Shown here piece by piece: positions 25,801 through 31,852 of a stretch of 46,959 nucleotides of DNA. The number at the start of each line of letters is the position of its first letter. Positions within the stretch are counted from its first letter, which is position 1. Made by a program: the position numbers and the translations under genes. Source of the stretch: a virus; IMG/VR virus record IMGVR_UViG_3300025132_000065, positions 1-46,959 of that record; one strand, 5' to 3'. The notes beneath the pieces are model-generated. The model made no database searches. It saw nothing but the letters and a program-made list of their open reading frames with translations, and was not told the DNA's origin.

Positions 25801-27515
25801 ACATTCTAGGTAACGTAGTCTACTTTGGTTTGTCTCAAGGAATGATAGCACCTATAAGGTATACAAAGAATATGGGTAAAGAACTCTTACGCCATAGAGG
25901 TATATACTCAGGTGAAAGGTTCAAAGCCAGCCAAATTAAATTGGATGAGTATTATGCTGAACTAGATTCTTTAGATATTATTGGTGACGAGATAAGACCT
26001 AAAATGCTTGATGAAATATTCAGAGGGGAGACTACTCCAAATGAATTGATGGATGAGGTCTACAGAAAAACAAAACAGATAGATGAATTAACTGATGAGA
26101 ATACAAAAGAAAGTGACCTAAAGAAAATAGGATCACCACTTAACAAACTATATACTTCTCTTAAAGAACTATCTGCTGTTGTTGATACTTTCTACAAGAT
26201 ATCTTACTACGAAAATGAATTGTCTGTTTTAAATAAAGCAAAGGAGAGAGGCGAAGGTAAGTATGCTACAATGACAGATTATGAAATCAAAAGGGAAGCT
26301 GCTGATAAAGTTCTAAGGACTGCTCAATCATATAGTAGATCTTCACCTTTAGTAAGGGGTTGGACTAAGTCTTCCGTTGGAGTTATGTTCGCTCCGTTCA
26401 TTCGATTCAAGGGAGAGATAGTCAGGATATCTATAAATACAATCCGCCTCGCTGTAGAAGAGATGAAGGATCAAAGCCCTACTATAAAAAGGAGAGGTGC
26501 TTTGAGGCTTTCAGGTTTCCTCGGAACAACAGTTGGTCTATCCGCAGTTGGTCCGTTGATAGCTCGTATGATAACTGATGTAGATGATGAAGAAGAAGCT
26601 GCCCTTAGAAGAACTTTAGTCGAGTACTTGAGGGGGCATACTTTCATAATGTACAGAGAAGATGGTGAGCTAAAAACTTTGGATCTAACATACGTAAACC
26701 CATACGCTATGTTAGCTGATCCTGTACTACGTTCAGTTGAGAAAGGATTCAGAGGGGAAAGCCCAGCATCTATGGCAATGAGTTTTATAGAAGGTTTGAT
26801 ATTTAACGAATACTTAGATGACCAAATCTTTGCAGGGGGATTGTTAAGTTTAAAAGCAAACAGAGATCCTCAAACAAATAAAAAGATATGGGAGGAGAGA
26901 GACGAAGCTGAAGATGTATTTATCAAAGGGGCTTCATTCCTACTTAAAGAAGCTTTGGAACCAAGGACAATAAAAGCTGGTCGGGAAGTCGCTAAGATGA
27001 TTGGCACAAACCCTGTCGAAGAAATCTTTGAGCGTATAGCAAAAGAATTTTATCCTGCTAAACCATACACAGTAGATATCTCAAACAACATGAGGAGATA
27101 TCTATTTGATGTAAGAAGAGAAACACAGAACATATCGTTAAGGAAAAACAAAGTACTGAGTGATAACCCAATCACTGATGCTGAAATGAAAGCTCTCGTG
27201 ATCGATGAGATAGATCATCGAGTCAGGCTAGATAAAGAGGTAGCTCATACACTTAAAAACTTAGCGTCTCTTGGTGAACTATCAGATCAAGATGTTAAAA
27301 AAATAGTATATGGATCACAGTTTGGAAAAAGAAGATATGGGTTTTTATTGCAGGGCAAAACAGAAACCCCAAGAGAAACTCACAAAGGTTTGAAAAAGAA
27401 ACTAAGAGATAAGTACAGACTTACCGAGAACAAAGAGTTCCTCAGAAGGGAACGCTTGCTTGATGCTTACTTTAAAAACTTACCTAGATTCTACTATCAC
27501 AACAGAGAAGATTAA
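16812..27515 (+). CDS. Giant multidomain virion (polyvalent-type) protein, 3567 aa
   Basis: GTG start at 16812. About 400 kDa. Visible regions: hydrophobic segments near 477-502 and 735-765; a zincin-like HEKAH (950-954) followed by a KLGH; a DUF4326-like domain with HFGNPF (1542-1547) and YKMWLRG, then NHAQILRDYV; a SLOG-like (LOG/molybdenum-carrier-type) nucleotide-binding region with ANTGNYKSSDVVFV (from 1973) and EAGATIIMDE; a degenerate second zincin motif EEIIHAAT (2261-2265); and a C-terminal part with NILGNVVYFG and FAPFIRFKGEIVRI, common in such giants. Five copies of an 80-100-residue module lie between 1250 and 2150. It is probably injected with the DNA. No RNA polymerase motifs are found. 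Confidence 0.86.
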   Translation: MTGELITDSSGDDAYSNPLPFYKWGDSIGSNITDDKDKLIGYGNYLREFEFERGALDSDAEAAISGLINNEIAQIDPEYRPTLDSGTVDTDANLLFEAFGQEAKDNYYNALENGAKREDFSAEVNEAKQHLVEHGSLSLASLRRKGADGSISYELIGDSNILDSKKAVASALSRGAIRHSDMWQVARGMKEIYSGVNSFKAIRDNQVRSEFSAASQAEDKELYNEVLKDAKDYFINNKEETDPSALITKARTLLAKGYSSSRDIGENVSRNRFQDSDIMDALEQVASFEAYQKGEVDFISDVNKLGENIKVTKNGAVIAHSELIFDRGKFDAALELRTDLNTNQKTSLRNYRKDFFTRQFPQYDELFRDSTVEKKWGTAKIDGKQKGLSNGQILERFIADPKNYSGAKNRLGAIGDSIADSFTGLAFVIPALFENQAAIDALVEQDEDRQNRRAVAEIFGDKFGLGMDVSTAIAPMVVDITATVLLSTGTLGTGGALYIAGKQGVNLTAKGAIKTVTGSVLKKRFGETTEQAAKRLTDAGIFTKGSNAADVQKAIDGFNRSLTRTVTKKKGKETIERQASSYLVSGVQTSALFVTAANRSAGATYATVYGNLEGTHEEKHDAAFGAAMMAGTATGLITAGFSSVGAGGFEDVFLRGITAKQHKSLLERMLRTKIAQSQYGNLMREYLSKRIKEVVPQRFTGLYRRFLQSGTQEFFEEGVDEFVNSFIVDAALNEDTPMIDRVTGAMYAGLVGGIIGQGAAGVRSIAEKQGAFSKGQLEMVRQDEEQQLIKFLKDNNSPLTAEVMERITLAQLRTPASKATDTEYETFIGQAIAATEEIARRKKAAEDTKIKITENTKDTSGKLGSTPAVSTKTTESIDGEPTTEAEAEVVLYTTNIANDFNAKEPLPYLSGKIDSPTSEQKKKVFEEVDLAKFKKALGSVERYIEFIKEHEKAHIKLGHNVNYPKDENDNPDLTNEIAIEYEKEANIEAAKALDIDWGSLQKRKDTADMPTAPEGADLDAQNEQLIEDMDNLDKQSIAENYGLELEEEAQQKANKLNISKAEAKTPTEKFDTEGEPILEDTYFPSGEELNDILSAVRDENGFDEVSEDDFDSVATEDDKYDKVEVYRMAIEDYGGGVMDLTEEEIQAMKIEINKLIAKYEKYDPETRNEVFAEIGGDVIIEAYNEIVKRRGQFIQNGYQEYDPTEDEEGLTEKIAYDQRARKNFERFEKEFAVEEERKVESKDDTKEPLRASDVYITYSYINYDNELSKRAVRLVDANSRIKELEEQIENFDASVRDDSVEILESQIRAIKESIDAHLETVPLKTKPVLKQVGYAKEVPEGQGDTFEVSSEGTSVGKTFSPKNATIKYKQAIELLRSLGIPISRKLGFLQKDGKANKGIATIEDLYQAAKGTGKGQKAESDKFRYYEVYKGLWKIYFDNNEEQLGVIGEASSGKILTDKFAQKPTRANNFGINVNSQARAIHDILVEKKLRDPYTLKYVGDTTPDNQQKSPEVVYKKGPAAVRAAAAKGEGINTLRQEGEQHFGNPFSDLPKAKTRDTIKTGTLDETLRFYKMWLRGVDFEVEVEGGENYKINEVKQERRKWVLDQINQGKLDGQKLLYHKAGGLNHAQILRDYVLEVRGFALEQETTEASKPLNINIRYTWGENDPETNTTESTDSVKLNDADAKIKELKEKLASDTEAYDVGSDFGTDRFIDRNYLEDSKARIASLEKAVAEVRGRGSDFSLEQETTAPSKPVDSTLRYKYTYTSVDGTKEITSDIQNIQIEEASKVLEQLRKDVAQIDHTLEFYGGFYNDNDLTREKIQKLGHIEGLQQAINEYDQAIFEPEIGQPITYSYTFFDPEVGFSERTTKTLSFPEAKARLEELDNIDAPTDIAVAQANEQEAQSLRPLVEIYENKILQRATTKDIETFSNVSAKRHVPKEQVKTRKATQFIGDGAAGSSTDNYRRMYEIRGRANTGNYKSSDVVFVASNGLRKDAIIPVEDGELDGKYKLIDGAMEAGATIIMDELSHITNKRYRNYLSKGEVALADYVENNGYVRVGKTGEFVPKTKQEKDVELSYSFIPDWSNGNVITRKVKYKDINKLLDTLDSKIEFNDELRKGDTEGVGYTLSVELEAVKAAKEQHELSLKLNDINDETTESQIRSLSPEKAFESLDDISQEDLLKLQNLLADLSLIGQLFGVDVRLVSDEQRKAAQESGQEIKPFSFVTSESGSFVQIEPSELGNLVDGLSNRNAKALTSSVMIEEIIHAATFADFTTEEISALYGEMPQSEVNRVIDNYYLTEADKQAARARLTSEDPDVVANEQRTLGKEALRMYAQRALKGFTTEQDRAFYLENPNIFAAILRYLKGVVNRITFALRRDSENPYMSMAVNRVVQAYNDMKAGYQVEPIPMFDPDNPLRVVKAFTGHTETSEADADIAPEVGTIIEVTESQTEGNTTTEVNTNRIFKHGNLTGMLTIPVMKTGKYRGAYKGIMSWMNALVGSPDPRLQRLHQQSVSLRNAVFNEIQNYKDRLDQLVAKLYPDGDAPVDLFRSITGDAEVLRLDPKTTDFLNKFFDTKLKRMTQVLAALNEQRVQEPDNKELQANIKRLTEDIKDLDSQKSTAFNRAYQNKRALLEQRREYAIEQLGGYDENGNPKSEIVRHLLALRGKTDEFSKKIGELFPNDPEIKKQLSATIDANLEVYLTRSYKLFSDAGFADQVMYDSKYTEVRNEAAAFFAEEYKTHRATQIILNKEPDAQGNLVTRIEDARKIAEEELVADRTKSPSDQPPLIHNMMASFLNSFSNKDNLFTKNRGLQLVEGEDLARRMGFAHILKERLLKRKDIPQQLRALMGEEGDATGYDAIMRTYMHVGIMASHQAYLKNVLDFGLKEKNGWIIEEDVLLNLPDDEKFEIVNGQQVNRWEQIFADGDARFDPWVNVTTGKKYYATRDLNEALKLLGNSTKVALNESEIVATQLNRMAFNLTGLSMATKTLGSIGFYLRNILGNVVYFGLSQGMIAPIRYTKNMGKELLRHRGIYSGERFKASQIKLDEYYAELDSLDIIGDEIRPKMLDEIFRGETTPNELMDEVYRKTKQIDELTDENTKESDLKKIGSPLNKLYTSLKELSAVVDTFYKISYYENELSVLNKAKERGEGKYATMTDYEIKREAADKVLRTAQSYSRSSPLVRGWTKSSVGVMFAPFIRFKGEIVRISINTIRLAVEEMKDQSPTIKRRGALRLSGFLGTTVGLSAVGPLIARMITDVDDEEEAALRRTLVEYLRGHTFIMYREDGELKTLDLTYVNPYAMLADPVLRSVEKGFRGESPASMAMSFIEGLIFNEYLDDQIFAGGLLSLKANRDPQTNKKIWEERDEAEDVFIKGASFLLKEALEPRTIKAGREVAKMIGTNPVEEIFERIAKEFYPAKPYTVDISNNMRRYLFDVRRETQNISLRKNKVLSDNPITDAEMKALVIDEIDHRVRLDKEVAHTLKNLASLGELSDQDVKKIVYGSQFGKRRYGFLLQGKTETPRETHKGLKKKLRDKYRLTENKEFLRRERLLDAYFKNLPRFYYHNRED
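21732..22078 (+). repeat. Duplicated linker and module inside the giant gene
   Basis: The linker reads ALEQETTEASKPLN near 1645 and SLEQETTAPSKPVD near 1746, each followed by an R-Y-x-Y/W strand and a coiled-coil segment. At DNA level TTTAGAACAAGAAACAAC is shared (about 21737 and 22041). This marks a fairly recent internal duplication of one repeat module of the giant protein. Confidence 0.7.
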
Positions 27516-27739
27516 GCCATCGCAAAACTTCTGAAAGGAATAGTAGCAGATAACGCCCCATGCTTATGGGCGAGATACTTGAAAGTATCTATGCTCTTTT
27601 GTTTGTCTTTGTTTCTATACAGAAGGACTCTTGAATCTTTGATGCTTCCAACAATCTCGTATGAGTTTTGTTTTTCCAACATCGCAATCCAATCATATCT
27701 ACTATCTGCATCCGTTTGTATGTAGCTTTTAACACTCAT
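27512..27739 (-). CDS. Small protein, unknown function
   Basis: 75 residues from ATG 27739 (MSVKSYIQTDADSRYDWIAM). An alpha/beta mix with KQKSIDTFKYLAHKHGALSA. Its ATG overlaps the end of the upstream gene by 11 bases. Its stop shares TTAA with the stop of the giant gene on the other strand, so the two operons converge with no spacer. It is not recognised. Confidence 0.64.
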   Translation of the reverse strand: MSVKSYIQTDADSRYDWIAMLEKQNSYEIVGSIKDSRVLLYRNKDKQKSIDTFKYLAHKHGALSATIPFRSFAMA

Positions 27740-27935
27740 GGAAATATTGCTTCGGCAGAATTGCCTTGGCTGCTCCCAGAGGCATGAAGATCTCAGCCCC
27801 AACTTTGGGGTTGTTACCATGTTCATCCCTAAAGATAGGGTAAACTTTAAATGTCTCTGGCATTACTTTGCGGTTCTTTGTTTGCATGGACATAAGGAGT
27901 TCATACTCTTCAAAGTATATTCTCAAAATATTCAT
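27729..27935 (-). CDS. Small protein, unknown function
   Basis: 68 residues from ATG 27935. It contains FKVYPIFRDEHGNNPKVGAE and then FMPLGAAKAILPKQY, which suggests a small beta-sheet domain. A weak promoter-like pair (TTGCTT, 17 bases, TATTGT) lies upstream on the same strand. It follows the structured element at 27983-28108. No family recognised. Confidence 0.62.
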   Translation of the reverse strand: MNILRIYFEEYELLMSMQTKNRKVMPETFKVYPIFRDEHGNNPKVGAEIFMPLGAAKAILPKQYFHEC

Positions 27936-27982
27936 GGTCTTTAACAATATTTCTAAAATGATTTAAAAGCAAGGCAGAAAAT

Positions 27983-28108
27983 ACCCTGACCCCTGTAGTC
28001 TGAACTAGGTGTTCATCAAAGACGCATTGAACAACTATGCAAAAAATAACGCCTCATCTAGAGTTCTCCTCTAGCTTTATTCCTAGTCCAGAGTACAGGA
28101 GTCAGGGT
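27983..28108 (-). ncRNA. Three-way-junction-like structured element
   Basis: Outer arms 27983-28009 and 28082-28108 pair at 24 of 27 positions. Inside are two hairpins: TGTTCA 28010-28015 with TGAACA 28028-28033, and CTAGAG 28058-28063 with CTCTAG 28069-28074. Together they fill the gap between two leftward genes and end seven bases from the 563-residue gene's stop. The strand is set by that reading-through operon. It may be an RNA (processing or stability element, or small RNA) or a DNA palindrome. The outer arm contains GTACAGGAGTCAGGGTTCA, related to a repeat family at 36.9 and 38.1 kb. Confidence 0.5.
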
Positions 28109-28115
28109 TCATGGT

Positions 28116-29807
28116 TTAGTCGTCGAGGTTTGCAGCGATTAAATCTTCTAAAGTTGGACCAGCACTTTTTACTTTTGGTACAATATGACCTATCAAGACA
28201 CGCTCTTCTGGTATATTTTTTCTTTTATTTAACCTATAGTTTTCGTAATCCTTATTTTTCTTTATATGTTCTGCTCTAATTTTGTTAGCCTCATTATTAA
28301 TATCAGAAAACTTTGGGGCAAAACTATCTAATATATCACTGATTTTATTTTTAAGTGGTGAAGGCTTCATTACAATAGTTTTAGAGTTTATTAGTTCACG
28401 TATATGACGCTCCAAAATAATTACACGAGGTGCTATTATAACATTACCTTTTTCATCAGTTATACTTTGATCTATTCCTTTCTTTAGAAGAAGTTCACAA
28501 AGTTTTTCTGCCATAAATATTTTTATGTTTTCAATTTTATGTTGGTTAATATTATCTAATTCTTCTTTAGAGGGAACCTCATTACCTTCAAAGTGTTTAA
28601 GTATATTTATGTATTGCTGTGAAGTTAGATCTATAGCACTACCTAAAGAAGAATGTTTATACTTACTGCCTAAAATCATTTTGTAAATGTATTGCTCGTC
28701 TGATGGGTCACCATAAAACCTCCCAATCAAATCTCCTTTTTCTGGAACTTCTTCCGTTTTTTGTTGGAGACTATACGTCCTATTTTTATACATACATAAA
28801 TCATATATAACTGTAGGTAGTTCAATAGGATCAGCATTTGAAAAAGCTAAGAAAGGTAACCTTACAGTTAAAGGTTCTTTTGGTTTTTCAGATGAGTATA
28901 TGTGCGAACCAGAAGCACTAAATATTTCTACTAAAACAGAAGGTCCATTGAACTCACTAAAAGTATCACTCCTAAGATAGTCATCGACAATTTTTACGTA
29001 GCCCAACCTCTTTATAAAGTTATCAAAAAATAATTTACGATAGGATAAGCCATGTTTTTTTGCTATTTCATCTATACGACATACACTACTAGCTATTGAT
29101 TCTTTACCTAGCCAACGGGCTCTTGGCTTGAGTATATTTGTAGTCTTAATTTCTCGCACTATACTTGATGCGTTTATTGACTGATTACGTACCCCCACTC
29201 TAGAGTCAACATCAATATCAATTTTTAAATCTCTTAGCTTCTGTGTTATTTGTTCTATAGTCTCTATATGTACCTCTTTTGTAAGAAGTAAATGACTGTC
29301 TGTTTTAAATAATTCAGATATGTAATCTATATTTAGATCATTTACTTTAAAAATTTCTCCGTTTTTAGGTAGAGCTACTTTTCTAAATACACCTCTTCTG
29401 TTTTCGTCTTTTACACACCAATTAAGATTATATGTACGTCTCCTCTGATAAACTAAATTTTCTAGTACAGCTATGTTCTTTTTAGCTTTATTGAATATCT
29501 TTTGTTTTTCTTTTGAGATTAAATTATCTAGTCGTTCAGTTTCTTTTTCTATATTCTTATATAGATCTACAAAACTTTTTTTAGAATCTACTTTCTTGTT
29601 ACCTCCCTTGATACGTATAAAAAACTGTCGATAAGTTTCATCATCCTCATCAAACATTTTATAAATTCTTTTCTCATATTCCGACTTCTCTTTTCGGTAT
29701 CCTAAATCAGTTTCCATCAAGGGTATTACTCCTTTAGGTTCTCCTTCAGGAAATTTTATTCTTTCAAAGTTCCCTTTTTCTTCCAGAATTTCACTTATGT
29801 TGTTCAT
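28116..29807 (-). CDS. Large protein of unknown function
   Basis: 563 residues, lysine- and isoleucine-rich, encoded by notably AT-rich DNA. Helical N-terminus (IEKETERLDNLISKEKQKIF), a middle with NLNWCVKDENRRGVFRKV and a mixed alpha/beta centre (about 150-350), then a charged helical C-terminus. No Walker, nuclease, methylase or HTH signature that I can defend. It is by far the largest gene in the leftward accessory block. The composition and lack of kin suggest late acquisition. A host-takeover or anti-defence role is possible but only by location. Confidence 0.75.
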   Translation of the reverse strand: MNNISEILEEKGNFERIKFPEGEPKGVIPLMETDLGYRKEKSEYEKRIYKMFDEDDETYRQFFIRIKGGNKKVDSKKSFVDLYKNIEKETERLDNLISKEKQKIFNKAKKNIAVLENLVYQRRRTYNLNWCVKDENRRGVFRKVALPKNGEIFKVNDLNIDYISELFKTDSHLLLTKEVHIETIEQITQKLRDLKIDIDVDSRVGVRNQSINASSIVREIKTTNILKPRARWLGKESIASSVCRIDEIAKKHGLSYRKLFFDNFIKRLGYVKIVDDYLRSDTFSEFNGPSVLVEIFSASGSHIYSSEKPKEPLTVRLPFLAFSNADPIELPTVIYDLCMYKNRTYSLQQKTEEVPEKGDLIGRFYGDPSDEQYIYKMILGSKYKHSSLGSAIDLTSQQYINILKHFEGNEVPSKEELDNINQHKIENIKIFMAEKLCELLLKKGIDQSITDEKGNVIIAPRVIILERHIRELINSKTIVMKPSPLKNKISDILDSFAPKFSDINNEANKIRAEHIKKNKDYENYRLNKRKNIPEERVLIGHIVPKVKSAGPTLEDLIAANLDD

Positions 29808-29824
29808 ATTTTTATATTTTTATA

Positions 29825-29917
29825 TTAATCTTTATCTATCTCAGAAGAGACAGCGAAGAACTTTAGCACAAGGTAGATCAACACAAACCAGATAACTATT
29901 CCTGCTAGTATTGTCAT
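29825..29917 (-). CDS. 30-residue single-span membrane peptide
   Basis: ATG 29917 overlaps the stop of the upstream gene (ATGA), so translation is likely coupled. The sequence starts MTILAGIVIWFVLIYLVLKF, one clear transmembrane helix, followed by an acidic tail ending in EIDKD. It is too short for usual gene calling. The coupling and the clean hydrophobic pattern make it a credible gene. Role unknown; single-span phage peptides may be lysis inhibitors or superinfection-exclusion factors. Confidence 0.6.
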   Translation of the reverse strand: MTILAGIVIWFVLIYLVLKFFAVSSEIDKD

Positions 29918-30249
29918 GATGTGAATTTGTTTAAAAGATTCACTACAGATTCTTGAGTACTTAAATAGTGATGGGCTTCACACTCCGCTTCTCCATCAGG
30001 TAAACACCCATATTCCTCAAGGAACTTTAGGCGTAAAGCTTTAAGAATTTCAGGAGCCTCTACCCCAAAACTTTCTGTAGTTGAATGGAACTTACGTTCT
30101 CGTTTCTTTAGTTTTATAAACTTGCTATTGAACTTATCTACGTGGCGAGTCGCTTCGTATTTATTCTTATACCATATGGTTTGTCTACCTTCTGTTGGGT
30201 AGTTATCCCCATCTATTTGGCTAGTTGTTACTTTATATATCGTGTTCAT
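29914..30249 (-). CDS. Small basic/acidic mixed protein, unknown function
   Basis: 111 residues. N-terminal half is basic (NKYEATRHVDKFNSKFIKLK), the second half acidic with EYGCLPDGEAECEAHHYLST. C and H residues there are not arranged as a clear zinc site. Start overlaps the upstream gene by four bases and the end is coupled to the membrane peptide. Confidence 0.66.
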   Translation of the reverse strand: MNTIYKVTTSQIDGDNYPTEGRQTIWYKNKYEATRHVDKFNSKFIKLKKRERKFHSTTESFGVEAPEILKALRLKFLEEYGCLPDGEAECEAHHYLSTQESVVNLLNKFTS

Positions 30250-30506
30250 AAACTTATATCTATCTCAGGTTCTATTGTCTCTGTGTGTTCTAATGCTTCT
30301 TTAAAACACCCTGCCTCTCTAGCTTCCTTGATCCTTTTGAATAGGTAAGCTACTAATACTTCATCGTCTATAGTCCAAGGATCAAGGTGCAGGGAATCAA
30401 CGGAGAACGAGATGTTGAAGTCATGCGTAAACAGTTTTGGTTTGCTACTAATAACATCCCTCAACCATTCATGGTAGGGTTCATTTGATATGTGATCGCT
30501 CGGCAT
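30246..30506 (-). CDS. Small acidic protein, unknown function
   Basis: 86 residues with EPYHEWLRDVISSKP at the N-terminus and a helical segment VLVAYLFKRIKEAREAGCF. Overlaps upstream and downstream genes (26 and 4 bases), as in a tightly packed operon. No motif recognised. Confidence 0.64.
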   Translation of the reverse strand: MPSDHISNEPYHEWLRDVISSKPKLFTHDFNISFSVDSLHLDPWTIDDEVLVAYLFKRIKEAREAGCFKEALEHTETIEPEIDISL

Positions 30507-30678
30507 CGTTTAGTTCCTCCATTCTTTCTGATAGTGAATTGATTCTTCTTTTGTATTCTAAGATACGTTCGTTGTGTATACGTATCTCATCTGCCTGTTC
30601 ATGCAACTTCTGTAACAGTCGCAGACAGATGAGAACGATACCAACATACACTCCTATGATTAAAATTGCGTATATCAT
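30481..30678 (-). CDS. Membrane-anchored coiled-coil protein
   Basis: 65 residues. MIYAILIIGVYVGIVLICL is one transmembrane helix, and the rest (LQKLHEQADEIRI, ILEYKRRINSLSERMEEL) is a cytosolic or periplasmic coiled coil. This looks like an i-spanin, but it lies far from the lysis cassette in an early-type operon, so a membrane regulator is as likely. ATGA overlap with the upstream stop. Confidence 0.68.
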   Translation of the reverse strand: MIYAILIIGVYVGIVLICLRLLQKLHEQADEIRIHNERILEYKRRINSLSERMEELNDAERSHIK

Positions 30679-31064
30679 TCTGGTCTAATTGCTATTTCTA
30701 TTGAGCCGTCTGTATGCCACAGGATATCAGCTAGTTGTGCCTTCCTCACAACGGACTGGTACTCATTCCATGCGTCGTTAAACTTTGGATAGCTGTACTT
30801 CGCCCACATCTTGAGATCACTCGGATGAATGTAATCTATATCAGATGGTTTGTAATCACCGATTGAATCCCAATCCCTTTGAGTCATCTGAGTTTCTCTT
30901 TCATCTGCCTCCAGTAAATCTGCAAGGGCGGTTTCACTGGCTAAGTTCTTATGGCGTTTCTTTCGGAGCGTCACCCTTGGTGGGTTCGGCTCCAATGAAA
31001 CAATATAAGATTCACCATTTAATTCTACAGCTCTGTGTATTGCTTTGTTTAAATCTGTAGCCAT
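30675..31064 (-). CDS. Small protein, unknown function
   Basis: 129 residues. An N-terminal beta part (GESYIVSLEPNPPRVTLRKK) is followed by a helical, tryptophan-containing part (DYIHPSDLKMWAKYSYPKF, then ADILWHTDGSIEIAI). A strong ribosome site, AGGAGG, lies seven bases before the ATG at 31064. It is not recognised. Confidence 0.7.
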   Translation of the reverse strand: MATDLNKAIHRAVELNGESYIVSLEPNPPRVTLRKKRHKNLASETALADLLEADERETQMTQRDWDSIGDYKPSDIDYIHPSDLKMWAKYSYPKFNDAWNEYQSVVRKAQLADILWHTDGSIEIAIRPE

Positions 31065-31249
31065 TATGATTCCTCCTTAATATAATCTTCCCATTGGGAT
31101 GCTTCTTCTACTTTATAAATCAAATCATCTATAACATCTCCGATAGTAAAACCAGATCCGTTATTATCCTTTGGTTCATCCATCAACTTGCGTAGCTCTA
31201 AGAACTCCTTGATGTCATTTAAATCACATAGGGTTTCTGATACGTTCAT
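31064..31249 (-). CDS. Small acidic helical protein
   Basis: 61 residues from ATG 31249, chosen because GGAGGT lies six bases upstream. Contains DIKEFLELRKLMDEP, then GDVIDDLIYKVEEASQWEDY. The upstream part of the open frame has no ribosome site and overlaps the previous gene fully. Function unknown. Confidence 0.68.
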   Translation of the reverse strand: MNVSETLCDLNDIKEFLELRKLMDEPKDNNGSGFTIGDVIDDLIYKVEEASQWEDYIKEES

Positions 31250-31431
31250 TCTGATACCTCCTCTAACTTGAGTTTGTACTCCTCCACTTCTAGCTCCTTG
31301 AGGATAGTCATCGATTGACAAGACCAGATAGCATCATCAACTTCTTCAATTAGATCTGCCTTAGTTCTGTTAGCAGACATCGGGTGTACACATCCGTAGA
31401 ATGTGAACTTATATACTTTAGGTTTTTTCAT
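31246..31431 (-). CDS. Small protein sharing an MKKP..Y.FT start with its neighbour
   Basis: 61 residues beginning MKKPKVYKFTFYGCVHP, with GGAGGT seven to eight bases upstream. The next gene upstream starts MKKPIYYSFTNDLYW. The shared N-terminal MKKP..Y.FT pattern suggests the two came from a duplication of the first part. The rest (KADLIEEVDDAIWSCQ) is an acidic helix. No known family. Confidence 0.7.
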   Translation of the reverse strand: MKKPKVYKFTFYGCVHPMSANRTKADLIEEVDDAIWSCQSMTILKELEVEEYKLKLEEVSE

Positions 31432-31622
31432 TTTGATACCTCCTTACTTGCAAAATGTTTACCTTCCTCAACTTCTTTCTGACAGCTATCAGGCATATCT
31501 TCTTCACAGTATCCGCAGATATTGCATTCAAGTGACTCAGATTTTTTGTGGATATAGTTGTTAGGGCATTCACAGTCCCAATACAAATCATTTGTGAACG
31601 AATAATATATAGGTTTTTTCAT
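31428..31622 (-). CDS. Small zinc-ribbon-like protein, first gene after the promoter
   Basis: 64 residues. Cysteines at about 17, 19, 33, 36 and 39 (DCECP, then LECNICGYCEE) with a nearby histidine can hold zinc, as in small zinc ribbons. It is the first gene after the strong minus-strand promoter at 31721-31749, so it is probably made early and in quantity. Early phage zinc ribbons often bind host proteins or nucleic acid. That is inference. Confidence 0.72.
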   Translation of the reverse strand: MKKPIYYSFTNDLYWDCECPNNYIHKKSESLECNICGYCEEDMPDSCQKEVEEGKHFASKEVSK

Positions 31623-31647
31623 AGTTATTTTATTTTGAGTTAATGCC

Positions 31648-31684
31648 CCCTCAGATAGAAGCCGTATAAGAAACTATCTGAGGG
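31648..31684 (-). promoter_or_regulatory. Perfect 11-bp hairpin in the early leader
   Basis: CCCTCAGATAG 31648-31658 pairs with CTATCTGAGGG 31674-31684, loop 15 bases. It sits between the promoter and the first gene, about 30 bases after the predicted start of the transcript. Without a following U-run it is not a clear terminator; an RNA-stabilising 5' hairpin or attenuator is more likely. Confidence 0.65.
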
Positions 31685-31720
31685 AGCTGTGTTTCATTAC
31701 TGTTCGAGTAACGGAAATTC

Positions 31721-31749
31721 ATTATAGCATCGAGTGAATATTGAGTCAA
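31721..31749 (-). promoter_or_regulatory. Strong sigma70-type promoter (leftward)
   Basis: On the minus strand TTGACT (31749-31744), a 17-base spacer, then a perfect TATAAT (31726-31721). It drives the small-gene operon that starts at 31622. This is the best promoter match in the window and implies use of the host sigma70 RNA polymerase for this operon, as for early genes. Confidence 0.85.
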
Positions 31750-31794
31750 GATATTTTCTTCAATTATTTTCAATTAGTATATACCTTTTTTTCA

Positions 31795-31836
31795 TGACTC
31801 ATGCCCACTAAAAACTATCTCCCTATTCATGAGTCA
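31795..31836. repeat. Inverted repeat TGACTCATG / CATGAGTCA
   Basis: TGACTCATG 31795-31803 and CATGAGTCA 31828-31836 are exact complements, loop 24 bases. The right arm runs into CAGGGTGCAGGG. It resembles the palindromic family at 28.1, 36.9 and 38.1 kb (TCATGA.TCAGG). Confidence 0.55.
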
Positions 31837-31852
31837 GGGTGCAGGGCGCAAG

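Noticed and set aside
16812-27515. N4-type virion RNA polymerase, because of the similar length
   Set aside because: No T7/N4 RNA polymerase motifs (catalytic aspartates with their usual surroundings) could be found; the visible motifs are zincin-like, DUF4326-like and SLOG-like.
28036-28279. Rightward open frame at 28037-28279 and other plus-strand frames in the 2-10 kb and 18-25 kb regions
   Set aside because: They are antisense to well-supported genes with clear protein motifs and lack start signals.
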